From Exercitatus varius (GTDB lineage Bacteria > Pseudomonadota > Gammaproteobacteria > Enterobacterales > Pasteurellaceae), in the NCBI RefSeq assembly GCF_029577735.1, contig NZ_JARQTO010000004.1, positions 62,001-126,000 on the forward strand: a stretch of 64,000 bases of DNA, read 5' to 3'. Shown here one piece after another: positions 8,594 through 17,017 of this stretch (position 1 is the stretch's first letter; each line of letters starts with the position of its first letter). The notes below the pieces were generated by a model. The model was not told the origin of the DNA. It ran no database searches and saw nothing but the letters and a program-made list of their open reading frames with translations. The position numbers and the translations under genes were made by a program.

Positions 8594-9031
8594 ATGGAAG
8601 AATTTTTAACGCTGGCTACGCCTTTTATCAAAAATCACACCTTATTGGTTGTCGCCTGGGTCGCAATTTTTATTGCTTTTATTTATGTGAATTTCAAAGC
8701 CTTTACCAGCAAAGTGAAATTGGTGTCCAATGCCGAAGCGGTGGCGTTGATGAACAATCAAAACGCGGTGGTGATTGATTTGCGCACCATCGAAGAATTC
8801 AAACGCGGACACATTGTTAACAGCCAGGAATTCGTGCCTTCGGACATTAAAAATCACAATCTGGGCAAATTGGAACAACACAAAGACGTGCCGGTGATTT
8901 TAGTTTGTGCGAGCGGCGTAACGGCCCGCGCTTCGGGTGAAATTTTAGCCAAACAGGGCTTTAAACACGTTTATGCATTACAAGAAGGCATTGCAGGCTG
9001 GAATGCCGAAAATTTACCGTTAGTAAAATAA
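8594..9031 (+). CDS. yibN: Membrane-anchored rhodanese-like protein
   Basis: 145 residues: an N-terminal membrane helix (about 16-34), then one rhodanese domain with candidate catalytic Cys105 in VCASGVTA. Rhodaneses carry persulphide sulphur on this cysteine. The physiological substrate of YibN is not settled. The order yibN-secB-gpsA-cysE matches enterobacteria, except that grxC, which usually lies between yibN and secB, is missing here. secB begins 10 bases downstream. Confidence 0.9.
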   Translation: MEEFLTLATPFIKNHTLLVVAWVAIFIAFIYVNFKAFTSKVKLVSNAEAVALMNNQNAVVIDLRTIEEFKRGHIVNSQEFVPSDIKNHNLGKLEQHKDVPVILVCASGVTARASGEILAKQGFKHVYALQEGIAGWNAENLPLVK

Positions 9032-9041
9032 GGAATTCAAT

Positions 9042-9542
9042 ATGACAGATGAAAATCAGGCCACCCCGGCGGAACAAGCTCAAGAACCCGTATTGCAGAT
9101 TCAACGAATTTATGTGAAGGATGTGTCATTTGAAGCGCCGAATCTGCCCGATATTTTTCAGCAGGAATGGAAACCGGATTTAAACTTTAATTTAGGCACG
9201 GAAGCCAAACAATTAGGCGAGAATTTATTCGAGGTGACATTAAACGTGTCGGTGGAAACCACGCTGGAAGACAGCGGCGATTCCGCTTTTCTGTGCGAAG
9301 TGAAACAGGCCGGCGTATTCACCATCAGCGGGTTAACCGATATTCAGTTAACACATGCGTTAACTTCGCAATGTCCGAACATGCTGTTTCCTTACGCCCG
9401 CGAATTAGTAGCGAGCCTGGTCAATCGTGGCACTTTCCCGCCGCTGAATTTAGCGCCGGTGAATTTCGATGCGCTTTTCCTCGAACACATGCGTCGTGTG
9501 GAAGAAGAATCCGCTACGGAAGAACAACCGACCATTAATTAA
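9042..9542 (+). CDS. secB: Protein-export chaperone SecB
   Basis: A cytosolic tetrameric chaperone that keeps preproteins unfolded and delivers them to SecA. The 166 residues contain the family landmarks VQRIYVKDVSFEAPN-like (QIQRIYVKDVSFEAPNLP), CPNMLFPYARE and GTFPPLNLAPVNFDALF. The acidic C-terminal tail is normal. It lies between yibN and gpsA in a probable operon. Confidence 0.97.
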   Translation: MTDENQATPAEQAQEPVLQIQRIYVKDVSFEAPNLPDIFQQEWKPDLNFNLGTEAKQLGENLFEVTLNVSVETTLEDSGDSAFLCEVKQAGVFTISGLTDIQLTHALTSQCPNMLFPYARELVASLVNRGTFPPLNLAPVNFDALFLEHMRRVEEESATEEQPTIN

Positions 9543-9598
9543 TTCCGAATATCGGCAACGCTCACGTTCCCACGTGGGCTTTTCTTTAGGTGGAATCT

Positions 9599-10606
9599 AT
9601 GGTGAGTCAAGCTCCGATCAGCATTCTGGGCGCCGGTTCTTACGGCACGGCGCTGGCAATCAGTTTTTCCCGGAACGGCTATCCCACCATATTGTGGGGA
9701 CATAACCGGGCGGAATGTCAGCAGTTGCGTGAAGAACGGCAAAATCGCCGGTTTTTACCGGATATTGCGTTTCCCGAATCCTTAGTGATTGAGGCAGATC
9801 TGGAAAGTGCGGTCAAAAAATCGAAAGATTTATTGGTGGTGGTGCCCAGTCATGCTTTCGGTGAGGTGATTAAACGGATTAAACCGTTTTTGCGTCCCGA
9901 CAGTCGTATCGCTTGGGCAACCAAGGGCTTGGAGCGGGACAGCGGGCGCTTGCTGCAATCCGTAGTGGAAGAGGAACTGGGGAAGGCGCATCCGTTGGCC
10001 GTGTTGTCCGGTCCGACCTTTGCCAGGGAGTTAGCCGCCGGCATGCCGACGGCGATTGCTTTGGCGGCAAATGACGAACGCTTTGCCCGGGAATTTCAGG
10101 CGCGCATCCATTGCAGCAAGCATTTCCGGGTGTATCTCAATCGGGATATGATTGGCGTACAGCTGGGCGGAGCGATTAAAAACGTGATCGCCATTGCGGC
10201 GGGAATGGCGGACGGTTTGGGATTCGGCGCCAACGCGCGCACCGCCCTGATTACCCGCGGGCTGGTGGAAATTACCCGTTTGGGCGTATCATTGGGAGCA
10301 AATCCGAAAACCTTCACCGGCATGTCTGGCTTAGGGGATTTGGTGCTGACTTGTACCGATAACCAATCGCGCAATCGACGTTTTGGTATGATGCTGGGAC
10401 AGGGAATTTCCGCGCAGGCGGCGATGGAACAAATCGGGCAGGTGGTGGAAGGCTTTTACAACACCAAAGAAGCCATGGCGTTGGCGCAGCGCCAGGGCGT
10501 GGAAATGCCGATTACGGAACAGATTTATGCGGCCTTGTTCCACGGTAAAAATCCGCAGGAAATGGCGACCACACTTTTACAGCGCGAACGTAAAGACGAA
10601 TATTGA
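9599..10606 (+). CDS. gpsA: Glycerol-3-phosphate dehydrogenase [NAD(P)+], biosynthetic
   Basis: Reduces dihydroxyacetone phosphate to sn-glycerol 3-phosphate for phospholipid synthesis. 335 residues with the N-terminal nucleotide-binding motif GAGSYGTALA (around residue 10), the conserved ATKGLE, and GGAIKNVIAIAAG with the catalytic lysine. ATG 9599 has AGGTGG just upstream; an in-frame GTG at 9590 is less likely. cysE follows after 9 bases. It works opposite to the catabolic glpABC enzyme at the other end of the window. Confidence 0.96.
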   Translation: MVSQAPISILGAGSYGTALAISFSRNGYPTILWGHNRAECQQLREERQNRRFLPDIAFPESLVIEADLESAVKKSKDLLVVVPSHAFGEVIKRIKPFLRPDSRIAWATKGLERDSGRLLQSVVEEELGKAHPLAVLSGPTFARELAAGMPTAIALAANDERFAREFQARIHCSKHFRVYLNRDMIGVQLGGAIKNVIAIAAGMADGLGFGANARTALITRGLVEITRLGVSLGANPKTFTGMSGLGDLVLTCTDNQSRNRRFGMMLGQGISAQAAMEQIGQVVEGFYNTKEAMALAQRQGVEMPITEQIYAALFHGKNPQEMATTLLQRERKDEY

Positions 10607-10615
10607 GGAACCGAG

Positions 10616-11413
10616 ATGGCAATTAAAGTTTGGAAACAAATCCGGGAAGAAGCCCAATGTCTGGTGGATAAGGAACCTATGCTGGCGAGTTTTTTCCATT
10701 CGACCATTCTAAAACACAAACATTTGGGCGGTGCGCTGAGTTATATTCTGGCCAATAAACTGGCGACGGCAACCATGCCCGCCATTACCCTGCGTGAGAT
10801 TATTGAAGACGCTTATGCGGCGAAACCCAGCATTATCGAAAGCGCCGCCTGCGATATTACCGCGGTGCGCCAGCGCGATCCGGCGGTGGATTTATGGTCT
10901 ACGCCGTTACTGTATCTGAAAGGCTTTCACGCGTTACAAAGTTATCGCATTACCCATTATTTGTGGCAGGAAAACCGCCGTTCACTGGCGATTTATCTGC
11001 AAAATCAGATTTCCGTAGCGTTTGATGTGGATATTCATCCGGCGGCGCGTATCGGGTGCGGCATTATGTTTGACCACGCCACCGGTATTGTGGTGGGGGA
11101 AACGGCGGTGATTGAAAACGACGTTTCCATTTTGCAGGGCGTCACATTAGGCGGCACTGGTAAAGAAACGGGCGATCGTCATCCGAAAATTCGCGAAGGC
11201 GTGATGATCGGCGCCGGTGCGAAAATTCTGGGCAATATTGAAGTGGGCAAATACGCCAAAATCGGCGCCAATTCCGTGGTATTACAGCCGATTCCCGAAC
11301 ATGCTACGGCAGCCGGCGTACCGGCACGGATTATCAGTAAAGATCACGATTCCAAACCGGCGTTTGAAATGAATCAATACTTCATTGATGACGCCGCAAT
11401 GCTGAATATTTAG
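10616..11413 (+). CDS. cysE: Serine O-acetyltransferase
   Basis: Transfers acetyl from acetyl-CoA to L-serine, the first step of cysteine synthesis. 265 residues: an N-terminal helical domain (~1-140) followed by a left-handed beta helix of hexapeptide repeats, with catalytic DIHPAARIG and FDHATGIVVGE segments. It is the last gene of the yibN-secB-gpsA-cysE run. The C-terminal FEMNQYFIDD-type tail is where CysK normally docks, and the sequence ends in ...MLNI, keeping the terminal isoleucine needed for that complex. Confidence 0.96.
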   Translation: MAIKVWKQIREEAQCLVDKEPMLASFFHSTILKHKHLGGALSYILANKLATATMPAITLREIIEDAYAAKPSIIESAACDITAVRQRDPAVDLWSTPLLYLKGFHALQSYRITHYLWQENRRSLAIYLQNQISVAFDVDIHPAARIGCGIMFDHATGIVVGETAVIENDVSILQGVTLGGTGKETGDRHPKIREGVMIGAGAKILGNIEVGKYAKIGANSVVLQPIPEHATAAGVPARIISKDHDSKPAFEMNQYFIDDAAMLNI

Positions 11414-11435
11414 GCATAATCATTTTATTTTGTCG

Positions 11436-11453
11436 GAGCGGGTTAACCCGCTC
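11436..11453 (+). terminator. Possible hairpin after cysE
   Basis: Perfect palindrome GAGCGGGTTAACCCGCTC followed by TTCTTATTT. The T tail is interrupted, so it is a weak terminator at best. Confidence 0.35.
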
Positions 11454-11500
11454 TTCTTATTTGTGTGGTAAAATGCTCCCGTTTTTTGAGGAGAAAAAGC

Positions 11501-12211
11501 GTGACATTAGCAGATTACGTTGAGATCTTACAGGCGGAACATCGCATGGAACGGGTTTATCCCTTTGAATTCGAAGGGAAGTCTTACTGGCTGAAACAAC
11601 CCGAGCATCCCCACGGCATTCAGCGTTTGCTCAAACCCTTTTCCCGGGCGGCGTTTCGACGGGAAATTCAACGGATAAAATGGCTGATCCTGCATAAAGC
11701 GCCGATTCCGCCGGTAAAAATCATCAATTCCCATTGTTTGGTGATGGAAGATGCGGGGCACAATGTGCGCTTCTGGCTGGAAAGCGATATTACGGCCGCA
11801 CAAAAACAGCGGATTCTGGACGATTGCGCCAAAGCCCTGGCGGATTTGCATGAACACGGCATTGTTCACGGACGCCCTTTGCTGAAAGATATTTTGTGGC
11901 AGGACGGCAAAGTTTCCTTTATTGATTTCGAAGCGGTTTCCCATTCCCATAAGCTGATATGGCAGAAAATGCGTGACGCCTTATTGTTTATTTACGGGGT
12001 GTGCCGGGAAAAAACCACGCCCGCGCAGATTCAACGCACCATTGACACCTTTGTCTGTTACGAAGACAGCCGCGTGTGGCATTACGCTTTGGCTTTGGTG
12101 AAAAAATATCGTTTTTTGTATTACCTCTTGCTGCCGTTTAAACCTTTGGCGAAAACGGATTTGCTCGCTTTTTACGTATTATTTGAAACTTTGCTGACGA
12201 AGTTTCTGTAA
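11501..12211 (+). CDS. Protein-kinase-fold phosphotransferase, possibly LPS-related
   Basis: 236 residues from the GTG at 11501, which has GAGGAG seven bases upstream; an in-frame GTG at 11465 has no such site. The product looks like a small bacterial kinase fold: a candidate ATP lysine in YWLKQPEH, a catalytic-loop-like HGRPLLKDIL near residue 120, and a metal-binding-like FIDFE. The aspartate expected in the loop (HGD or HRD) is arginine here. Relatives include LPS heptose/Kdo kinases (WaaP/KdkA group) and RIO-like kinases, so sugar phosphorylation in lipooligosaccharide is possible but unproven. It follows cysE. Confidence 0.7.
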   Translation: MTLADYVEILQAEHRMERVYPFEFEGKSYWLKQPEHPHGIQRLLKPFSRAAFRREIQRIKWLILHKAPIPPVKIINSHCLVMEDAGHNVRFWLESDITAAQKQRILDDCAKALADLHEHGIVHGRPLLKDILWQDGKVSFIDFEAVSHSHKLIWQKMRDALLFIYGVCREKTTPAQIQRTIDTFVCYEDSRVWHYALALVKKYRFLYYLLLPFKPLAKTDLLAFYVLFETLLTKFL

Positions 12212-12232
12212 CCAAAATCGGCGCAATACGAA

Positions 12233-12341
12233 AAGTGCGGTCAAAAATTCTCTCGTTTTTTTATTTGCCATTCCCGGAAGGATTCCTCTCAAAGCGTTGG
12301 CAAACGAAGTGCAAAAAACGATGATTTTTTTGACCGCACTT
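12233..12341. repeat. Inverted uptake-signal pair bounding a 109-bp spacer
   Basis: AAGTGCGGT at 12233-12241 and ACCGCACTT at 12333-12341 in opposite orientation, in the convergent gap between the kinase-like gene and hemN. The interior holds a 7-bp stem (TTTGCCA with TGGCAAA). A truncated AAGTGC near 12306 could pair locally with the right copy to give a shorter terminator. Confidence 0.6.
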
Positions 12342-12352
12342 TTATGTACGAA

Positions 12353-13720
12353 TTAAATAATACGCGAGAATTGTTGTCTGCGCGCCTGCTGACGCGAATA
12401 GGCGTCAAAGCACAGACAAATGTTGCGGATCAGCAAACGGCCTTTCGGCGAGACGATGATTCCGTGCGGTTTAATGTCCAGCAGGCCGTCTTCCGCCAGC
12501 GGTTTCAGTAGCGCCAAATCTTCGGCAAAATGTGTAGTAAAATCAATATGATATTGCCGTTCGACGGCGGCGTAATCCAATTTGAAGTTACAGATTAAAG
12601 CCTTAATTACATCCCGACGCAGGCAGTCTTCTTCCGTTAAAGCGAGCCCTTTGTGCAGCGCAATGCCTTTTTCGTCCACATCGGCATAATATTGTTTTAA
12701 TTCTTTTTGATTTTGCGCATAGCTGTCGCCCAACAGGCTGATGGCGGAGACGCCCAACCCCAGTAAATCGCATTCTTCCTGTGTGGTGTAACCTTGGAAG
12801 TTGCGATGCAGAACGCCGTTTTGTTGCGCGATGGCCAGTTCATCGTCCGGTTTGGCAAAGTGATCCATGCCGATAAATTTATAGCCGGCGGCACCTAAGG
12901 TTTCGATGGTGTTTTGTAAAATGCTCAGTTTGGTTTCCGGCGACGGCAAATCTTTGTCTTTGATTTTTACTTGGCCGGCGAAACGGCTTGGTAAATGGGC
13001 GTAGTTGAACACGCTCAGGCGATCAGGATTCAGCTCGATGACTTTTTGTAAAGTGAACATAAAACTTTCCACTGTTTGGAACGGCAAGCCGTAAATGAGA
13101 TCCAGATTGGTGGATTGGAAGCCCAGTTCGCGCGCACGAATCAGTAAAGCGCGGATAAAATCTTCGTCCTGCTCGCGGTTGACGGCTTTTTGCACTTCTT
13201 TATTGAAGTCCTGCACGCCCATACTGATGCGGTTGAAACCGATGCGACGTAAGTGATCCAACATGGATAATTCGATTTCGCGCGGGTCCATTTCAATGGA
13301 AATTTCGGCGTCGTCGGCAATGGTGAAATGGGTTTTTAGCATGTTCATCAGGCGGGCGGATTGGGTTTCGCTCAAATAAGTCGGCGTGCCGCCGCCCCAA
13401 TGGATTTGGGTTGCCGTCCGGTTTTTGAATAAAGGCGCGCGGTTGCTGATTTCTTTTTCGAGAAAATCCAGATAAATATCCGCTTTATGCCGGTGGCGGG
13501 TAATCACCTTGTTGCAGCCGCAGAAATAGCAGAGTTTATGACAGAACGGAATATGCACGTAAAGGGATAACGGCCGCTCGGGATAACGCGCCGCCGCCGT
13601 TTCGAAATCTTGTTCGCTGTAATTTTCATTAAATTCCAGCGCGGTTGGATAACTCGTATAACGAGGCCCGGATTGATTGTATTTTTGAATCAGGGCGAGA
13701 TCGAAAGTAATATCAGTCAT
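12353..13720 (-). CDS. hemN: Oxygen-independent coproporphyrinogen III dehydrogenase
   Basis: A radical SAM enzyme converting coproporphyrinogen III to protoporphyrinogen IX without oxygen. 455 residues. The cluster-binding motif is Cys60, Cys64 and Cys67 in HIPFCHKLCYFCGC, with the extra Cys69 typical of HemN. GGGTPTYLS follows, as in the family. The gene lies downstream of yihI, as in E. coli, with a DUF2489 gene between. Anaerobic heme synthesis suits a facultative host-associated organism. Confidence 0.96.
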   Translation of the reverse strand: MTDITFDLALIQKYNQSGPRYTSYPTALEFNENYSEQDFETAAARYPERPLSLYVHIPFCHKLCYFCGCNKVITRHRHKADIYLDFLEKEISNRAPLFKNRTATQIHWGGGTPTYLSETQSARLMNMLKTHFTIADDAEISIEMDPREIELSMLDHLRRIGFNRISMGVQDFNKEVQKAVNREQDEDFIRALLIRARELGFQSTNLDLIYGLPFQTVESFMFTLQKVIELNPDRLSVFNYAHLPSRFAGQVKIKDKDLPSPETKLSILQNTIETLGAAGYKFIGMDHFAKPDDELAIAQQNGVLHRNFQGYTTQEECDLLGLGVSAISLLGDSYAQNQKELKQYYADVDEKGIALHKGLALTEEDCLRRDVIKALICNFKLDYAAVERQYHIDFTTHFAEDLALLKPLAEDGLLDIKPHGIIVSPKGRLLIRNICLCFDAYSRQQARRQQFSRII

Positions 13721-13786
13721 ATCGTCAGATTAAATGTTAGGGTTGTCGAGTAGATAATCGTTGTCAAAAAGCGGCGTGGAGAAATC

Positions 13787-14221
13787 TTATTGTAATTCGT
13801 TTAACAAGGCTTTCGCTTCGGCTTTAATCGCTTCTTCCAGCTCGATTTCTTTGGTTTCTCGTTCGAGATCCAACTTCATACGCTCATTTTTCTTCAGCAA
13901 TTTGCGATCTTCATGGGTCGGCATATCGCGCACCGTTTCGTAAAGCCGCCACATGGCGTCATATTCCGATAAGGTTTTCTGTCCAAAAGGCTCCAACAGC
14001 ATTTTCAATCGAATCACGCCTTCCGAATGATTGCATTCACCCGCATGCATTGCGCGGGCAATAATCCGAATGCTTTCTTTTAAGCGCGCCGAGCGCGCCA
14101 GTCTGGCCTGTTCGTAAAGCCGTTTTTGTTTGCGTAATTGGGCGAAAAGATAAAGGGTATATCCCACCATAGCCAGTAAAATTGCAACGCCGATTAGCAA
14201 TAAAACGCCGGTCATCATCAT
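13787..14221 (-). CDS. DUF2489 membrane-anchored protein
   Basis: 144 residues with an N-terminal membrane helix (about 4-27), then a charged, largely helical cytoplasmic region. The central HAGECNHSEGVIRLKMLLEPFG and the Trp/Tyr-rich segment after it match the DUF2489 family, which is found next to yihI in Pasteurellaceae and Vibrio relatives. The start overlaps the yihI stop by one base (TAATG), so translational coupling is likely. The function is unknown. Confidence 0.85.
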   Translation of the reverse strand: MMMTGVLLLIGVAILLAMVGYTLYLFAQLRKQKRLYEQARLARSARLKESIRIIARAMHAGECNHSEGVIRLKMLLEPFGQKTLSEYDAMWRLYETVRDMPTHEDRKLLKKNERMKLDLERETKEIELEEAIKAEAKALLNELQ

Positions 14222-14796
14222 TAACGGAATTGGTTAATATTGATTTTCTCGAAGGTGCGAAGCAAATCGTCTTCGCCTTCCTCTTCATCGCTAATGCCCA
14301 ATTCGTCCATTAATTGCGCAATGCGATCCAGACATTCGTCAACAAAAGCCTGATCCGCTTTAGTGAGAACCTTTCCGGCATCCAGTTGATCCAACAAATT
14401 GTTCAGACATTCGTTATTTTCAAGCTGTTCCAGCTCTGACATCGGATCAAGTGCGGGCGATTTTTCGTTCGTTTTTTCCGCTTGAATGAACTGACCTTTT
14501 TCCGGCTTGTTCACGAATTCCACCATCAACGGCACTTTTTTACGGCTGCCGATGCGCGGATCTTTCACCTCGATTTGCGAACTTTTATCGGTATTTGCGG
14601 CGGCACTGTGGCGCGAACCGGAATTCAGGCCTTTATGCTTGCGTTTACGTTTTTCCTCGCGCGCTTTGGCATCCAATTCATAACGGGTTAATTTCTTGCC
14701 GGGACGCGTTTTTACCGCACCGATTTCAGGTTTTTTATCGGTTTTGCGGGTCGGCATAATGTCGGTTAAACGACGGGATTTTTTCTGTCTGGACAT
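14221..14796 (-). CDS. yihI: Der GTPase-activating protein YihI
   Basis: 191 residues. The N-terminal half is very basic (TRKTDKKPEIGAVKTRPGKK), and the C-terminal half is acidic and helical (DECLDRIAQLMDELGI, then EEEGEDD). This is the layout of YihI, which stimulates GTP hydrolysis by the ribosome-assembly GTPase Der. It is upstream of the DUF2489 gene and hemN, and divergent from bcp. Confidence 0.9.
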   Translation of the reverse strand: MSRQKKSRRLTDIMPTRKTDKKPEIGAVKTRPGKKLTRYELDAKAREEKRKRKHKGLNSGSRHSAAANTDKSSQIEVKDPRIGSRKKVPLMVEFVNKPEKGQFIQAEKTNEKSPALDPMSELEQLENNECLNNLLDQLDAGKVLTKADQAFVDECLDRIAQLMDELGISDEEEGEDDLLRTFEKININQFR

Positions 14797-14892
14797 GATT
14801 TTTTCAGCTAAATTAAATTTCCCGCGATTGTATCACAAAACCGCAATGCTTGTTAGAATACTGTTAAATCTATTTTAATGAGGAAATTCCCG

Positions 14893-15360
14893 ATGAAAAC
14901 CTTAAAACCCGGCGAAAACGCCCCGCACTTTACCTTGCCTAATCAGCACAACGAACCTGTTTCGTTAACCGATTTCCGGGGCAAAAAAGTGTTGATTTAT
15001 TTCTACCCGAAAGCGCTCACGCCGGGCTGCACCGTTCAGGCCTGCGGGCTTCGCGACGCCAAGGCGGAGCTGGATAAATTAGGCGTTGTAATTCTGGGTA
15101 TCAGCCCGGATTCTCCGAAGAAACTCGCTCAGTTTGAAGAAAAGAAAGCGTTGAATTTCACTTTGTTATCCGATGAAGACCACCGAGTCGCCGATCAATT
15201 CGGCGTTTGGGGCGAAAAGAAATTTATGGGAAAAACTTACGACGGCATCCACCGTATCAGCTTTTTGATTGACGAAAACGGCGTCATCGAACAGGTTTTC
15301 ACCAAATTCAAAACCGGCGAACATCATCAGGTGGTGTTGGATTATTTGACTAAAAAATAA
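14893..15360 (+). CDS. bcp: Thioredoxin-dependent thiol peroxidase BCP
   Basis: A monomeric peroxiredoxin of the BCP/PrxQ group (155 residues). Peroxidatic Cys46 and resolving Cys51 lie in LTPGCTVQACGLRD, the spacing of E. coli BCP. ATG 14893 follows AGGAAATTCCCG; an in-frame ATG at 14878 is less likely because it includes the ribosome-binding site. The 3' end overlaps the convergent rhaB by 19 bases. Confidence 0.94.
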   Translation: MKTLKPGENAPHFTLPNQHNEPVSLTDFRGKKVLIYFYPKALTPGCTVQACGLRDAKAELDKLGVVILGISPDSPKKLAQFEEKKALNFTLLSDEDHRVADQFGVWGEKKFMGKTYDGIHRISFLIDENGVIEQVFTKFKTGEHHQVVLDYLTKK

Positions 15361-16778
15361 TGGAAAATTTGACCGCACTTTTGAAAGTGCGGTCGATTTT
15401 TGAAGAGTTTTAGCGGAAAGTTTTTTACCACTAATTGACGAAATTCCGCGGCACTCCGGATTTGGTCTAATGCCATTAACTGACAGCCTACGTTACCCAG
15501 AACGGAAGCTTCTATAGGACCGGCAAAGACATCCATACCACAAAGATCGGCGCAAAGTTGGTTTAAAAATTCGTTTTGGCTGCCACCGCCTACGATGTGT
15601 AATGCGCTGATTTGTTTGCCTTGTAATTCGGCAAGTTCTAACGCCGTTTTGCGGTATAACATCGCCAGACTGTCGAAAATACAGCGTGCAAGTTGAGCCG
15701 TGGTTTTGGGCACGGTTTGATTGTGTTCACGGCAATATTGTTGAATAGCCTCCACCATAGACGGCGGATTTAAGAAGCACTCTGCATTAGGGTTGATAAG
15801 ACTTTGGAATGCGGGTTCGGCTTCGGCTTGTTTGACCAAAGCCGGAATATCCGTGATATTGCGTTCGGTGCACAGGCGATTGAATAACCATAAGCCCATA
15901 ATATTTTTTAGAACTCGATAATGTCCGTCTATGCCGCCTTCATTAGTGATATTTGAGTTCATCACCGTATCGTTAGTACAAGGCGTTGTGGTATCCAAAC
16001 CCATTAATGACCAGGTGCCGGAACAGAGATATGCGGCATTTTCATCAGAAAGTGGCGCAGAAATGACCGCACTTGCGGTATCGTGGCTGGCAACCGACAT
16101 GACAGGAATCCGGTTATTCCATAAGCCGACTTGGTGGCCCGGGTGGCAAATGCGTCCGAACCAGCTTGCCGGTAAGCCAAGATAATCTAAAAGTGCGGTA
16201 TCCCAGTTATCTGTATTTACATTTACCAGTTGTGTGGTGGTGGCATTGGTGTATTCTCGATTAATCACGCCGGTTAAGCGATAATTCAGATAATCGGGAA
16301 TCATCACAAAATCTTTAACCAGGGAAAGCCATTGCGGATTTTCATCTACCATTGCCTTGAGTTGATAAAGAGTATTGAAAGTTAAGAACTGAATACCTGT
16401 TTTACGATAAATGATTTCTTTACCTAATTCGGATTGCACTTTTTGCATTACCCCATCAGTACGGTGATCTCGATAAGCATAAGTCGGCGCAACTACTTCA
16501 CCGTTTTTATCCAGCAAAACATAATCCACTCCCCAAGTGTCGATTCCGATACTGTGAAGAGGTTTCCCACTGTCTAGAATTTTGCGTAATCCGGTGACAA
16601 TTTCTTTTTCTAAGGCAAGGAGATCCCAACAGTCATGCCCGTTTTGAGAGATAAATTGATTTTTAAAGCGATGAATTTCTTCCAGTGAAATTGCCTGATT
16701 ATCAATATGATAAGTGGAAAGCATGATACGACCGCTTGATGCGCCGAGATCGACGGCAGCAATATTGAGAATACTCAT
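15342..16778 (-). CDS. rhaB: Rhamnulokinase
   Basis: Phosphorylates L-rhamnulose to rhamnulose 1-phosphate. 478 residues of the FGGY carbohydrate kinase family: N-terminal AVDLGASSGRIML, the conserved GIDTWGVDYVLL, and C-terminal HIVGGGSQNEFLNQLCAD. The start at 16778 (ATG, GGAG upstream) is preferred over an in-frame TTG at 16793. Its last ~15 codons run through an uptake-signal hairpin that also ends bcp. rhaA and rhaD, normally next in the operon, are not downstream, so this kinase is isolated from its pathway partners in this window. Confidence 0.93.
   Translation of the reverse strand: MSILNIAAVDLGASSGRIMLSTYHIDNQAISLEEIHRFKNQFISQNGHDCWDLLALEKEIVTGLRKILDSGKPLHSIGIDTWGVDYVLLDKNGEVVAPTYAYRDHRTDGVMQKVQSELGKEIIYRKTGIQFLTFNTLYQLKAMVDENPQWLSLVKDFVMIPDYLNYRLTGVINREYTNATTTQLVNVNTDNWDTALLDYLGLPASWFGRICHPGHQVGLWNNRIPVMSVASHDTASAVISAPLSDENAAYLCSGTWSLMGLDTTTPCTNDTVMNSNITNEGGIDGHYRVLKNIMGLWLFNRLCTERNITDIPALVKQAEAEPAFQSLINPNAECFLNPPSMVEAIQQYCREHNQTVPKTTAQLARCIFDSLAMLYRKTALELAELQGKQISALHIVGGGSQNEFLNQLCADLCGMDVFAGPIEASVLGNVGCQLMALDQIRSAAEFRQLVVKNFPLKLFKNRPHFQKCGQIFHYFLVK
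15364..15401 (+). terminator. Uptake-signal hairpin ending bcp, inside the rhaB 3' end
   Basis: GACCGCACTTT (15371-15381) pairs perfectly with 15384-15394 across a two-base loop, and a T run follows. On the other strand it is coding sequence for the rhaB C-terminus. Confidence 0.7.
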
Positions 16779-16850
16779 AACTTTGTGCTCCAACTCATTT
16801 AAGTTGATTGCAGTCTAAGTCTACGGATCGATTAGGGCATTAAATCATCT

Positions 16851-16880
16851 GCCAAATTTGAGGCAAATATGGCAAAAATT
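16851..16880. promoter_or_regulatory. Possible RhaS-type operator between rhaB and rhaS
   Basis: Short direct repeats around GCCAAATTTG, GGCAAATAT and GGCAAAAATTT lie on the rhaB side of the CRP site, about 75-100 bases from the rhaB start. AraC-family activators use such repeated half sites. This is inferred from position only. Confidence 0.35.
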
Positions 16881-16890
16881 TAAAAGTGCA

Positions 16891-16906
16891 TGTGATCTGA
16901 TTCACA
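16891..16906. promoter_or_regulatory. CRP-binding site between rhaB and rhaS
   Basis: TGTGATCTGATTCACA is a perfect TGTGA-N6-TCACA core, centred in the divergent rhaB/rhaS gap, as expected for catabolite-controlled rhamnose genes. Confidence 0.8.
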
Positions 16907-17017
16907 GAATTGAGAATTAGTTGTAATTAAGAGAAGATTGAACGGATTTTCGGAAAGCACATTATTTTTATTATGATATTCTACCGCCGAGCTTCTTAAG
17001 ATGGTGGGGAGGATGAC

